Shown piece by piece: positions 49,013 to 57,178 of a stretch of DNA of 64,000 nucleotides. Position 1 is the first letter of the stretch; every line of letters starts with the position of its first letter. Where the stretch lies: contig CBDDII010000003.1 in assembly GCA_965228905.1 (NCBI GenBank), positions 124,001-188,000 on the forward strand, given 5' to 3'. The translations under genes were made by a program, and so were the position numbers. The notes under the pieces are model-generated. The model saw nothing but the letters and a program-made list of their open reading frames with translations, ran no database searches and was not told the DNA's origin. The stretch comes from CALKXV01 sp965228905 (GTDB lineage: Bacteria; Pseudomonadota; Alphaproteobacteria; Rhodobacterales; Rhodobacteraceae).

Positions 49013-51868
49013 ATGAACGCGCCAAAAGTCGACACATCGCCCAAGGTCTCGGACGAGGTTCGCAAGACCACCTGCTACATGTGCGCCTGCCGCTGCGGGA
49101 TCAACGTGCACCTGAAGGATGGCCCCGATGGCAAGAAACAGGTCGCCTATATCGAAGGCAACCGCGACCACCCCGTGAACAAGGGCGTGCTTTGCGCCAA
49201 GGGATCATCGGGCATCATGCAGCACCTGTCGCCCGCCCGCCTGCGCGCGCCCCTGAAACGCGTCGGCCCGCGCGGCTCGGGCGAGTTCGAGGAAATCACC
49301 TGGGACGAGGCGCTTGAAACCGCCACCGCATGGCTGAAACCCCTGCGCGACAAGGATCAATCGAAACTCGCCTTTTTCACCGGGCGCGACCAATCGCAAA
49401 GTTTCACCAGCTACTGGGCGCAATCCTTCGGCACGCCCAACTATGCCGCCCACGGCGGCTTCTGCTCGGTCAACATGGCGGCGGCGGGCATCTACACCAT
49501 GGGCGGCGCCTTCTGGGAATTCGGCCAGCCGGATTGGGACCGAACGAAACTCTTCATGCTGTTCGGCGTCGCCGAAGACCACGACAGCAACCCGATCAAG
49601 ATGGGTCTCGGCAAGCTGAAGGCGCGGGGCGCCAAGGTGATCGGCGTCAACCCGATCCGCACCGGTTACAATGCCGTTGCCGACGAATGGGTCGGGATCA
49701 CCCCCGGCACCGACGGCCTGTTCATCCTGTCGCTCGTCCACTGCCTGATGAAAGCCGGTAGGATCGACCTCGACTACCTCGCCCGATTCACCGACGCGCC
49801 CTGCCTCGTGAACGAAGACCCCGCCAGCGACGAACACGGGCTTATCCTGAAAGACGTTGCCGGCAAGAAACTGGTGATCGACAAACGCACCGGCAAGCCC
49901 GAGGCCTTCGACACCCCCGGCGTTCAGCCCGACCTGACCGCCACCTATCGCCACGCGGGTGTGACGCACCGACCGGTCCTCCATCACATGGCGGAAAAAT
50001 ACCTCTCCAACACCTACGCCCCCGAAACCGTCGCCGAAAAGATCGGCATCCCGCCCGAACGCATCCGCGCCATCGCCGCCGAGATCGCCCGCACAGCCTT
50101 CGACGACGCCTTCGAGCTTGAGCGCGAGTGGACGGACTTTCGAGGCGAAACACACAAGACGATGACCGGCCGCCCGGTCAGTTTCCACGCCATGCGCGGC
50201 ATCTCGGCCCATTCCAACGGCTTCCAGACCTGCCGCGCCCTGCACCTGTTGCAGATCGTCCTTGGCACCGTCGAGGTTCCCGGCGGCTTCCGCTTCAAAC
50301 CGCCCTATCCGAAACCCTACTGGGCGCACCCGAAACCCCACGCCACCCACCAGCCCGGCCAACCGCTCGACGGCCCGCACCTCGGCTTTGTCCACGGCCC
50401 CGATGACCTTTTGCTGAAAGACGACGACCCGTCCGTTAACGACCCCCATGCCCCCAAACGCATCGACAAGGCGTTTTCCTGGGACAACCCGATGAGTTCG
50501 CACGGGTTGATGCACATGGTCATCTCCAACGCCCACGCGGGCGACCCCTACAAGATCGACACGCTGTTCCTCTACATGGCGAACATGTCGTGGAACTCGT
50601 CGATGAACACCTCGGGCGTGATGGAGATGCTGACAGACCGGGACGAAAACGGCGAATACGTCATCCCGAAAATCATCTACTCGGATGCCTATTCCTCGGA
50701 AATGGTCGCCTATGCCGACCTGATCCTGCCCGACACGACCTACCTCGAACGCCACGATTGCATCAGCCTCCTCGACCGCCCCATCTGCGAGGCCGAAGCC
50801 GCCGCCGACGCCATCCGCTGGCCCGTGGTCGAGCCCGACCGCCCCGGACATGAAGGTGTGCGCGGCTTCCAGTCCGTCCTCTGCGACCTTGGCGCACGAC
50901 TTGGCCTGCCTGGATTCGTGAACGAAGACGGCAGCCAGAAATACGCCGATTACGCCGACTACATCCAGAACCACGAACGAAAGCCGGGCATCGGCCCCCT
51001 GGCCGGGTTCCGGGGCGACGGCACGAAATTCGGGCGCGGCGAACCCAACCCGGACCAGATCGAACGCTACAAGGAAAACGGGAGCTTCTGGGTCCACCAC
51101 ATCGCGCCCGAGGCGGAATTCTACAAACCCTGGAACACCGCCTACCAGGACTGGGCGGTCAACCTCGGCCTTTACGACGCGCCCACGCCCTACCTGTTCA
51201 CGCTCTGGTGCGAACCCCTGCGCCGGTTCCAGCTTTCCGCCGAAGGCAAACACCGCCGGAAACCGCCCGAACACCTGAAACAACGCATCGCCGAAACGAT
51301 GGACCCGCTTCCCATCTGGTATCCGCCGCTCTCCGAAGCCCACGACGACTACAAGGTCCACGCACTGACACAGCGTCCGATGGCCATGTACCACTCCTGG
51401 GGCTCGCAGAACGCCTGGCTCAGGCAAATCCACGGGCGAAACCCGCTCTATGTCCCGACCAAGATCTGGGAGGCGGAAGGCTTCAATGAAGGCGACTGGG
51501 CGAAGGTCACCTCGCCCCATGGCGAGATCACCGCACCCGTCGCCCACATGGCGGCGCTGAACGAAAACACGATCTGGACCTGGAACGCCATCGGCAAGAA
51601 GAAAGGCGCATGGGCGCTGGACGAAGACGCCCCGGAATACACCAAGGGCTTCCTTTTGAACCACATCATCCACGAACTTCTGCCGCCAAGGGGCGACGGC
51701 TTGCGCTGGTCCAACTCCGACCCGATCACCGGACAGGCGGCGTGGTTCGACCTGCGGGTGAAGGTCGAAAAAACCGCCGCACCGCAGGAAACCAAACCCG
51801 CGCACCCGGCTCAGAAAAGCCCCGTCGGCAAAGGCCCCGATACGGTCAGACAGAAGGTCGGCGAATGA
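49013..51868 (+). CDS. soeA: SoeA-like molybdopterin sulfite dehydrogenase, catalytic subunit
   Basis: Molybdoenzyme of the DMSO reductase superfamily, 951 residues, with an N-terminal [4Fe-4S] site (Cys21, Cys24, Cys28, Cys61) and Mo-bis-MGD domains. No Tat signal is present, so it faces the cytoplasm. Size, lack of signal and the genes for an iron-sulfur subunit and a DmsC-like anchor downstream fit SoeABC, the cytoplasmic sulfite:quinone oxidoreductase of purple sulfur bacteria and roseobacters. Alternatives are another cytoplasmic member of this superfamily. ATG at 49013; the longer upstream frame lies over the divergent ThDP gene. Confidence 0.75.
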   Translation: MNAPKVDTSPKVSDEVRKTTCYMCACRCGINVHLKDGPDGKKQVAYIEGNRDHPVNKGVLCAKGSSGIMQHLSPARLRAPLKRVGPRGSGEFEEITWDEALETATAWLKPLRDKDQSKLAFFTGRDQSQSFTSYWAQSFGTPNYAAHGGFCSVNMAAAGIYTMGGAFWEFGQPDWDRTKLFMLFGVAEDHDSNPIKMGLGKLKARGAKVIGVNPIRTGYNAVADEWVGITPGTDGLFILSLVHCLMKAGRIDLDYLARFTDAPCLVNEDPASDEHGLILKDVAGKKLVIDKRTGKPEAFDTPGVQPDLTATYRHAGVTHRPVLHHMAEKYLSNTYAPETVAEKIGIPPERIRAIAAEIARTAFDDAFELEREWTDFRGETHKTMTGRPVSFHAMRGISAHSNGFQTCRALHLLQIVLGTVEVPGGFRFKPPYPKPYWAHPKPHATHQPGQPLDGPHLGFVHGPDDLLLKDDDPSVNDPHAPKRIDKAFSWDNPMSSHGLMHMVISNAHAGDPYKIDTLFLYMANMSWNSSMNTSGVMEMLTDRDENGEYVIPKIIYSDAYSSEMVAYADLILPDTTYLERHDCISLLDRPICEAEAAADAIRWPVVEPDRPGHEGVRGFQSVLCDLGARLGLPGFVNEDGSQKYADYADYIQNHERKPGIGPLAGFRGDGTKFGRGEPNPDQIERYKENGSFWVHHIAPEAEFYKPWNTAYQDWAVNLGLYDAPTPYLFTLWCEPLRRFQLSAEGKHRRKPPEHLKQRIAETMDPLPIWYPPLSEAHDDYKVHALTQRPMAMYHSWGSQNAWLRQIHGRNPLYVPTKIWEAEGFNEGDWAKVTSPHGEITAPVAHMAALNENTIWTWNAIGKKKGAWALDEDAPEYTKGFLLNHIIHELLPPRGDGLRWSNSDPITGQAAWFDLRVKVEKTAAPQETKPAHPAQKSPVGKGPDTVRQKVGE

Positions 51869-51905
51869 CACTTCATCGCTTTCCAAATACGCCCGCCGGA
51901 GGCGA

Positions 51906-51949
51906 CAGAAAATGCGCATTTTCTGATGCGATTTCTGCTCAGAAATCGC
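51906..51949. repeat. Two adjacent palindromes between soeA and soeB
   Basis: CAGAAAATGCGCATTTTCTG (51906-51925) is a perfect 20-base palindrome. Directly after it GCGATTTCTG-CT-CAGAAATCGC (51928-51949) makes a second perfect hairpin, 10 base pairs with a nominal 2-base loop. The two share the TTTCTG end. They fill the 97-base gap in an operon and look like a repetitive palindromic unit. Confidence 0.8.
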
Positions 51950-51965
51950 CCCCCGAAGGTCGCCC

Positions 51966-52718
51966 ATGACAACACTTCCCACCCATACGACAAAAAAGCT
52001 CGGCCTTGTCATCGACCTCGACACCTGCGTCGGCTGTCATGCCTGCGTGACGGCCTGCAAGGGCTGGAACACGGAAAACTATGGAGCGCCCCTTGCCGAT
52101 ACCGACGCCTATGGCGCGAACCCCGTGGGCAGTTTCCTGAATCGCGTCCACTCCTACGAGGTTCAGCCGGACACCGGCGGTGCGGCCCAGCTTTTCCACA
52201 TGCCGAAATCCTGCCTGCACTGCGACGACGCGCCCTGCGTCACCGTCTGCCCAACCGGGGCCAGCTACAAGCGCATCGAAGACGGCATCGTCCTTGTAAA
52301 TGAAACCGACTGCATCGGTTGCGGCCTTTGCGCCTGGGCCTGCCCCTATGGTGCGCGCGAAATGGACCCGGCGGAAAAGGTGATGAAGAAATGCACCCTC
52401 TGCGTCGACCGCATTTATAACGAAAACCTTCCCGAAGAAGACCGCCAGCCCGCCTGCGTGCGCACCTGCCCCGCCGGTGCCCGGCATTTTGGCGATCTGT
52501 CCGACCCCGAAAGTGACGTTTCCCAACTGGTGGCGGAACGCGGCGGCATGGACCTGATGCCCGAACAAGGCACCAAGCCGGTCAACAAGTACCTGCCGCC
52601 CCGGCCCCGCGACGCCGCCCCTGAATTTGACGTGCTCGCCCCCTTCCTGGAACCCGTCGCCGAAGAACCGACCGGGTTTCTCGGCTGGCTCGACCGCACC
52701 TTGTCCAAGGTCTCCTGA
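51966..52718 (+). CDS. soeB: SoeB-like iron-sulfur subunit
   Basis: Electron-transfer subunit of 250 residues with 16 Cys in four groups: CVGCHACVTAC, CLHCDDAPCVTVC, CIGCGLCAWAC and CTLCVDRI...CVRTC, enough for four [4Fe-4S] clusters. It would carry electrons from SoeA to the membrane subunit. The C-terminal 60 residues are Pro-rich and acidic. No signal sequence, in agreement with a cytoplasmic complex. Stop and next start overlap (TGATG). Confidence 0.85.
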   Translation: MTTLPTHTTKKLGLVIDLDTCVGCHACVTACKGWNTENYGAPLADTDAYGANPVGSFLNRVHSYEVQPDTGGAAQLFHMPKSCLHCDDAPCVTVCPTGASYKRIEDGIVLVNETDCIGCGLCAWACPYGAREMDPAEKVMKKCTLCVDRIYNENLPEEDRQPACVRTCPAGARHFGDLSDPESDVSQLVAERGGMDLMPEQGTKPVNKYLPPRPRDAAPEFDVLAPFLEPVAEEPTGFLGWLDRTLSKVS

Positions 52719-53587
52719 TGCACCCGGCGCCATCGATCATCATCTTTACCGTTCTCTCCGGCCTCGGCTTCGGGATGCTCGCCTTCCTTGGCATCGGCCC
52801 CGACGCCCCACGGGGCTGGGCGGCCTTCTGGTTCTTCCTGATCGCCTATCTCCTGTCCGTCGGCGGCCTCGTTTCGTCGACCTTCCACCTTGGCCACCCG
52901 GAACGCGCGATCAAGGCGTTTTCCCAGTGGCGCTCCTCCTGGCTCAGCCGCGAAGGCGTGCTGGCCGTCGCCACCCTGATCGTGATGGGCCTCTACGCCC
53001 TTGGCCTTGTCTTCTTCGGCACGCAGGTTCGGATACTCGGGATGCTCGGTGCCGCACTCGCCCTCGCCACGGTGCTGGCCACCTCGATGATCTACGCCCA
53101 GATGAAAACCGTGCCGCGCTGGCACAACTGGTCGCCGCCCGTGCTGTTCCTTGGATACGCCATCACCGGCGGTGCGCTTCTGACCGGGCGCGTCACGCTT
53201 GTTCTGTGGCTTCTGCCCCTGCTCGCAATTGCCCAAATCCTCGCCTGGTTCGATCAGGACCGCCGCGAAAAATCCGCCGAAACAACGATCGCCACCGCCA
53301 CCGGGCTTGGCAACATCGGTAAGGTCCGTGCCTTCGAATCCCCCCACACCGGCGAAAATTACCTGACCCAGGAAATGGCTTTCCGCGTGGGGCGCAAACA
53401 CGCCGCGACGCTAAAGGTCATCGCGCTGTTCCTTTTCGCCGCGCTTCCCTTCCTTCTCCTGCTCCTGCCCTTCAACCACGCCTTCGCCATTCTCGCGGTT
53501 CTCTCGCACCTCGCAGGCGTGCTTGCACAACGTTGGCTCTTCTTCGCCGAAGCAAAACACGTGGTAAGTCTCTACTACGGACGCTAA
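52718..53587 (+). CDS. soeC: SoeC-like membrane anchor (DmsC/NrfD type)
   Basis: Polytopic quinone-reducing or quinone-oxidising subunit of 289 residues with about eight hydrophobic helices of the DmsC family: HPAPSIIIFTVLSGLGFGMLAF, ...VSSTFHLGHPERAIKAFSQWRSSWLSREGVLA..., which is highly typical. Anchors the complex and hands electrons to ubiquinone. Translationally coupled to soeB. A terminator follows 23 bases after the stop. Confidence 0.88.
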   Translation: MHPAPSIIIFTVLSGLGFGMLAFLGIGPDAPRGWAAFWFFLIAYLLSVGGLVSSTFHLGHPERAIKAFSQWRSSWLSREGVLAVATLIVMGLYALGLVFFGTQVRILGMLGAALALATVLATSMIYAQMKTVPRWHNWSPPVLFLGYAITGGALLTGRVTLVLWLLPLLAIAQILAWFDQDRREKSAETTIATATGLGNIGKVRAFESPHTGENYLTQEMAFRVGRKHAATLKVIALFLFAALPFLLLLLPFNHAFAILAVLSHLAGVLAQRWLFFAEAKHVVSLYYGR

Positions 53588-53609
53588 CGTCATAACGGGT
53601 ATGCAGGGC

Positions 53610-53637
53610 CAGCGGCGTTCTGTCCGTTGATTTTTTT
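53610..53637 (+). terminator. Intrinsic terminator of soeABC
   Basis: CAGCGG (53610-53615) pairs with CCGTTG (53624-53629) including one G-T pair, 8-base loop, then A and T7. Confidence 0.72.
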
Positions 53638-53706
53638 CTGCACCTGCACAATAACCTCGGCCAAGGCCCGTGGAAAACCCGCGGCGAGAATTCAGGAGGA
53701 AGCCTA

Positions 53707-54882
53707 ATGACCAACGTAGTAATCGCGTCCGCGGCCCGTACCGCCGTCGGCAGTTTCAGTGGAAGTTTTGCCAATACACCCGCCCATGACCTGGGTGCCA
53801 CCGTTCTGGAAGCCGTGGTCGAACGCGCAGGCATCGACAAATCCGAAGTCTCTGAAACCATTCTCGGCCAGGTGCTGACCGCAGGCCAGGGCCAGAACCC
53901 GGCCCGCCAGGCGCACATCAACGCCGGCCTGCCGCAGGAAAGCGCGGCCTGGGGCATCAACCAAGTCTGTGGCTCGGGCCTGCGCACCGTCGCACTTGGC
54001 GCCCAGCACATCCAGCTTGGCGATGCCGACATCGTCGCCGCCGGTGGACAGGAAAACATGTCCATGTCGCCCCATGCTCAGGCCATCCGCGCAGGGCAGA
54101 AGATGGGCGACCTGAAACTGATCGACACGATGATCAAGGACGGCCTTTGGGACGCCTTCAACGGCTACCACATGGGCCAGACCGCCGAGAATGTTGCCGA
54201 GAAATGGCAAATCTCGCGCGACCAGCAAGACGAGTTCGCGGTCGCTTCCCAGAATAAGGCCGAAGCGGCGCAAAAGGCCGGCAAGTTCGCCGATGAAATC
54301 ACGCCCTTCACCGTGAAGACCCGCAAGGGCGACATCGTTGTGGATCAGGACGAATACATCCGTCACGGCGCCACCATCGAAGCCATGCAGAAACTGCGCC
54401 CCGCCTTCACCAAGGACGGCTCGGTCACTGCTGCCAACGCTTCCGGCATCAACGACGGCGCGGCCGGCGTTCTGTTGATGAGCGCCGACAACGCCGAAAA
54501 GCGTGGCATAGAACCGCTCGCACGCATCGCGTCTTACGCCACCGCTGGCCTCGATCCCTCGATCATGGGCGTCGGCCCGATCTATGCCTCGCGCAAAGCG
54601 CTGGAAAAGGCAGGCTGGAAGGCCGAAGACCTCGACCTCGTCGAAGCCAATGAAGCCTTCGCCGCCCAGGCCTGTGCCGTGAACAAGGACATGGGCTGGG
54701 ATCCCGCCATCGTGAACGTCAACGGCGGTGCCATCGCCATCGGCCACCCGATCGGTGCCTCGGGCGCGCGTGTCCTGAACACGCTGTTGTTCGAGATGAA
54801 GCGCCGCGACGCCAAGAAAGGCCTCGCCACGCTTTGCATCGGCGGCGGCATGGGTGTCGCACTTTGCGTCGAACGCCCGTAA
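53707..54882 (+). CDS. phaA: Acetyl-CoA acetyltransferase (beta-ketothiolase)
   Basis: Thiolase of 391 residues joining two acetyl-CoA to acetoacetyl-CoA. Active Cys88 in NQVCGSGLR, His in GHPIGASGAR and Cys377 in LCIGGGMG. Followed by phaB, so it feeds poly-3-hydroxybutyrate synthesis. GGAGG ribosome site in the leader. Upstream: a direct repeat CTGCAC-CTGCAC (53638-53649), TGC-rich as described for PhaR sites. Confidence 0.95.
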   Translation: MTNVVIASAARTAVGSFSGSFANTPAHDLGATVLEAVVERAGIDKSEVSETILGQVLTAGQGQNPARQAHINAGLPQESAAWGINQVCGSGLRTVALGAQHIQLGDADIVAAGGQENMSMSPHAQAIRAGQKMGDLKLIDTMIKDGLWDAFNGYHMGQTAENVAEKWQISRDQQDEFAVASQNKAEAAQKAGKFADEITPFTVKTRKGDIVVDQDEYIRHGATIEAMQKLRPAFTKDGSVTAANASGINDGAAGVLLMSADNAEKRGIEPLARIASYATAGLDPSIMGVGPIYASRKALEKAGWKAEDLDLVEANEAFAAQACAVNKDMGWDPAIVNVNGGAIAIGHPIGASGARVLNTLLFEMKRRDAKKGLATLCIGGGMGVALCVERP

Positions 54883-54967
54883 TTTGAGCGATTTCCGTGG
54901 CGCAATATAGTTGCGCTGCGGAATGTCGCCGCCTAACATTATTTCCGAATACTGGAGGAGGAAAACA

Positions 54968-55690
54968 ATGGCCCGTGTTGCACTGGTCACCGGAGGCTCG
55001 CGTGGCATCGGTGAAGCAATTTCAAAGAAACTCAAAGCCGATGGATTCGAAGTCGCCGCCACCTATGCCGGCAACGATGAAAAAGCCGCGGCCTTCACCG
55101 CCGAAACCGGCATCAAGACCTACAAGTGGAACGTCGCCGACTACGACGAATCCAAGGCCGGGATCGAAAAGGTCGAAGCCGACCTCGGCCCGATCGACGT
55201 GGTCGTCGCCAATGCGGGCATCACCCGCGACGCGCCCTTCCACAAGATGTCGCCCGAACAGTGGAAAGAGGTGATCGACACCAACCTCACTGGCGTCTTC
55301 AACACCGTTCACCCGGTCTGGCCCGGTATGCGCGAGCGCAAGTTCGGCCGCGTCATCGTCATCAGCTCGATCAACGGCCAGAAAGGCCAGTTTGCCCAGG
55401 TCAACTATGCTGCCACCAAGGCCGGTGATCTTGGCATCGTGAAATCGCTGGCCCAGGAAGGTGCGCGTGCGGGCATCACGGCCAACGCCGTCTGCCCCGG
55501 CTACATCGCTACCGAAATGGTCATGGCGGTGCCGGAAAAGGTCCGCGAAAGCATCATCGCGCAGATCCCCGCCGGTCGTCTTGGCGAACCGGAAGAAATT
55601 GCGCGCTGTGTGGCCTTCCTTGCTTCCGACGACGCCGGTTTCATCAACGGTTCCACGATCTCGGCGAACGGCGCACAGTTCTTCGTCTGA
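54968..55690 (+). CDS. phaB: Acetoacetyl-CoA reductase
   Basis: NADPH-dependent SDR of 240 residues that reduces acetoacetyl-CoA to (R)-3-hydroxybutyryl-CoA. TGGSRGIG, VANAGITRD and the catalytic NYAATK are of the PhaB type. The ATG at 54968 has GGAGGA close upstream and matches the family start. Terminator follows. Confidence 0.95.
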   Translation: MARVALVTGGSRGIGEAISKKLKADGFEVAATYAGNDEKAAAFTAETGIKTYKWNVADYDESKAGIEKVEADLGPIDVVVANAGITRDAPFHKMSPEQWKEVIDTNLTGVFNTVHPVWPGMRERKFGRVIVISSINGQKGQFAQVNYAATKAGDLGIVKSLAQEGARAGITANAVCPGYIATEMVMAVPEKVRESIIAQIPAGRLGEPEEIARCVAFLASDDAGFINGSTISANGAQFFV

Positions 55691-55710
55691 TCGAAATTCC
55701 AAACAGGAAA

Positions 55711-55737
55711 GGGCCGGTCGCTGGACTGGCCCTTTTT
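55711..55737 (+). terminator. Intrinsic terminator of phaAB
   Basis: Stem GGGCCGGTC/GACTGGCCC with one G-T pair, 4-base loop GCTG, then T5. About 20 bases after the phaB stop. Confidence 0.88.
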
Positions 55738-55755
55738 CTTTGTGGTGTCGCGAAC

Positions 55756-55878
55756 CTATCGGAACGTGAAAAACCGAATGAGCCGGGCAAAGGCGTCGGC
55801 CCGTTCGGCATGGGCGATGCGATAGGCTTCTTGCGTGCGGCTGTTTCGTATGGCTTCAAACATTGGAAGGGCTTTCAT
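55756..55878 (-). CDS. 40-residue basic micro-protein
   Basis: A short reading frame convergent to phaB. The peptide has the pattern SRTQEAYRIAHAERADAFARLIRFF, a charged amphipathic helix rich in Arg and Ala, like the small DUF1127-type proteins of Rhodobacteraceae, which bind RNA in some species. No strong ribosome site is seen before the ATG at 55878, and an internal ATG at 55863 is possible. A longer frame over the same bases in another phase is a shadow. Confidence 0.5.
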   Translation of the reverse strand: MKALPMFEAIRNSRTQEAYRIAHAERADAFARLIRFFTFR

Positions 55879-55949
55879 TGAGGATTTCTGAACTGAACCC
55901 ACCATGCGTCCCCAAAAGATTCACGACAAACGAGACTTCTCATGCCCTC

Positions 55950-55968
55950 AGTTAAGCTGTACTTAACT
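55950..55968. promoter_or_regulatory. Perfect palindrome before the LysR gene
   Basis: AGTTAAG-CTGTA-CTTAACT, 7-5-7, ending four bases before the ATG of the LysR gene. It contains the T-N11-A core of LysR-type sites, and its position would let the protein block its own translation start or transcript. Confidence 0.6.
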
Positions 55969-55972
55969 GCCC

Positions 55973-56914
55973 ATGCCCGACCGTCTGCCCCCGCTCACCG
56001 CCCTTCGCGCCTTCGAAGCCGCCGCCCGGCACATGTCCTTTGCCCGCGCCGCCGACGAACTAAACGTCACGCCCGCAGCCCTTTCGTTCCAGATCAAATC
56101 GCTGGAAGACCACCTTGGCCAACCGGTGTTTCACCGTCTCAACCGCGCCGTCGAACTGACCGAGGTCGGTGCCCTCCTGGCCCCCGGCATCCGCGAAGGC
56201 TTCCGCGAAATCGGCACGGCCTGGAGCAAGGCACGGCGTTTCACCGATCAAAGCCTTCTTACGATCACCGCCGGTCCCGCCTTCACCGCGCTCTGGCTCG
56301 CCCCGCGCATGTTCGCTTTCGCCACGGAACATCCCGAAATCGAGCTTCGATTCGCCGCCAGCATCCACCTTGCCGATTTCAACCGCGATGACGTGGACAT
56401 CGCCATCCGCTTTGGACAAAGCGACGATCCCGGCCTCTATTCTCACCCACTGCTGGAAGACTGGATGACCCCGATGGTGTCCCCGGCTCTGGCCGAAACA
56501 ATAAAAACGCCCCAAGACCTTGCCCAAGTCACGCTGATCCACGACGAGGCGTCATCTTTCCTGCGCCCGCAAGTCGACTGGAACGCATGGTTCAGGGCAA
56601 TGGACATCGACCCGCCCGAATCCCACGGCCCCAGGTTCAACCAGGCAGAACACGCCCTGACCGCCGCGATTTCAGGCGGCGGTGCGATCATGGGACGGCT
56701 GTCACTGACCTCCACCGCCTTGCAGGACGGTCGGCTTGTCATGCCGTTTCGGGAAACGCTTTGGTCCGGTGCCTTCTACAGGCTGATCTGCCCGGAAGGC
56801 ACCGAAACCCGGCCGCATGTCGCGGCCTTCATCAAATGGATCGAGGGCGAAATTCAGGAGCTGAAGACGTTCCAGAACGGACGCAACTTCATTCCCCTGC
56901 CCTCAACCCCCTAG
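55973..56914 (+). CDS. LysR-family regulator, GcvA-like
   Basis: A 313-residue regulator. HTH region PPLTALRAFEAAARHMSFARAADELNVTPAALSFQIKSLEDHLGQPVFHRLNRAVELTEVG; the effector domain has ..HLADFNRDDVDIAIRFG.. and ends ...ALQDGRLVMPF...FYRLICPEG, as in GcvA-type proteins. Targets unknown; the neighbouring phaAB and ydcH genes are candidates. Ends on a CTAG shared with the facing ydcH-like gene. Confidence 0.88.
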   Translation: MPDRLPPLTALRAFEAAARHMSFARAADELNVTPAALSFQIKSLEDHLGQPVFHRLNRAVELTEVGALLAPGIREGFREIGTAWSKARRFTDQSLLTITAGPAFTALWLAPRMFAFATEHPEIELRFAASIHLADFNRDDVDIAIRFGQSDDPGLYSHPLLEDWMTPMVSPALAETIKTPQDLAQVTLIHDEASSFLRPQVDWNAWFRAMDIDPPESHGPRFNQAEHALTAAISGGGAIMGRLSLTSTALQDGRLVMPFRETLWSGAFYRLICPEGTETRPHVAAFIKWIEGEIQELKTFQNGRNFIPLPSTP

Positions 56915-57081
56915 GCCGAGGCGCTGAGACGCGCGATTTCTTCTTTGATCTGGAGTTTCTGTTTCTTCAGTTCGGTAATCTGAAGATCGTCGATGGCGGG
57001 GCTTCGTTGAGCCGCTTCGACTTCCGATGAGAGGGTTTCGTGTTTCTGGCGGAGTTGCTGTAGGTGCGAACTCATGCTCAT
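56911..57081 (-). CDS. YdcH-like (DUF465) small protein
   Basis: A 56-residue coiled-coil protein. SSHLQQLRQKHETLSSEVEAAQRSPAIDD followed by ITELKKQKLQIKEEIARLSA is the DUF465/YdcH signature. AGGAGG precedes the ATG at 57081. Function unknown. The open frame continues far upstream to 57435 without family match; the ATG is therefore taken as start. Confidence 0.88.
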   Translation of the reverse strand: MSMSSHLQQLRQKHETLSSEVEAAQRSPAIDDLQITELKKQKLQIKEEIARLSASA

Positions 57082-57178
57082 CGTAGTCCTCCTGTTTTTG
57101 AATACTTCGATCCCACCATGAATTTTGATTCGTGTCACGGGGGCACGGGCAATTTCCACAGCCCACATTAACCAAGGA

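Noticed and set aside
49205..52024. Minus-strand open frame of 939 codons opposite soeA
   Set aside because: Composition artefact of GC-rich third positions opposite a strongly supported gene; repetitive Gly/Val/Phe/Asp text with no domain.
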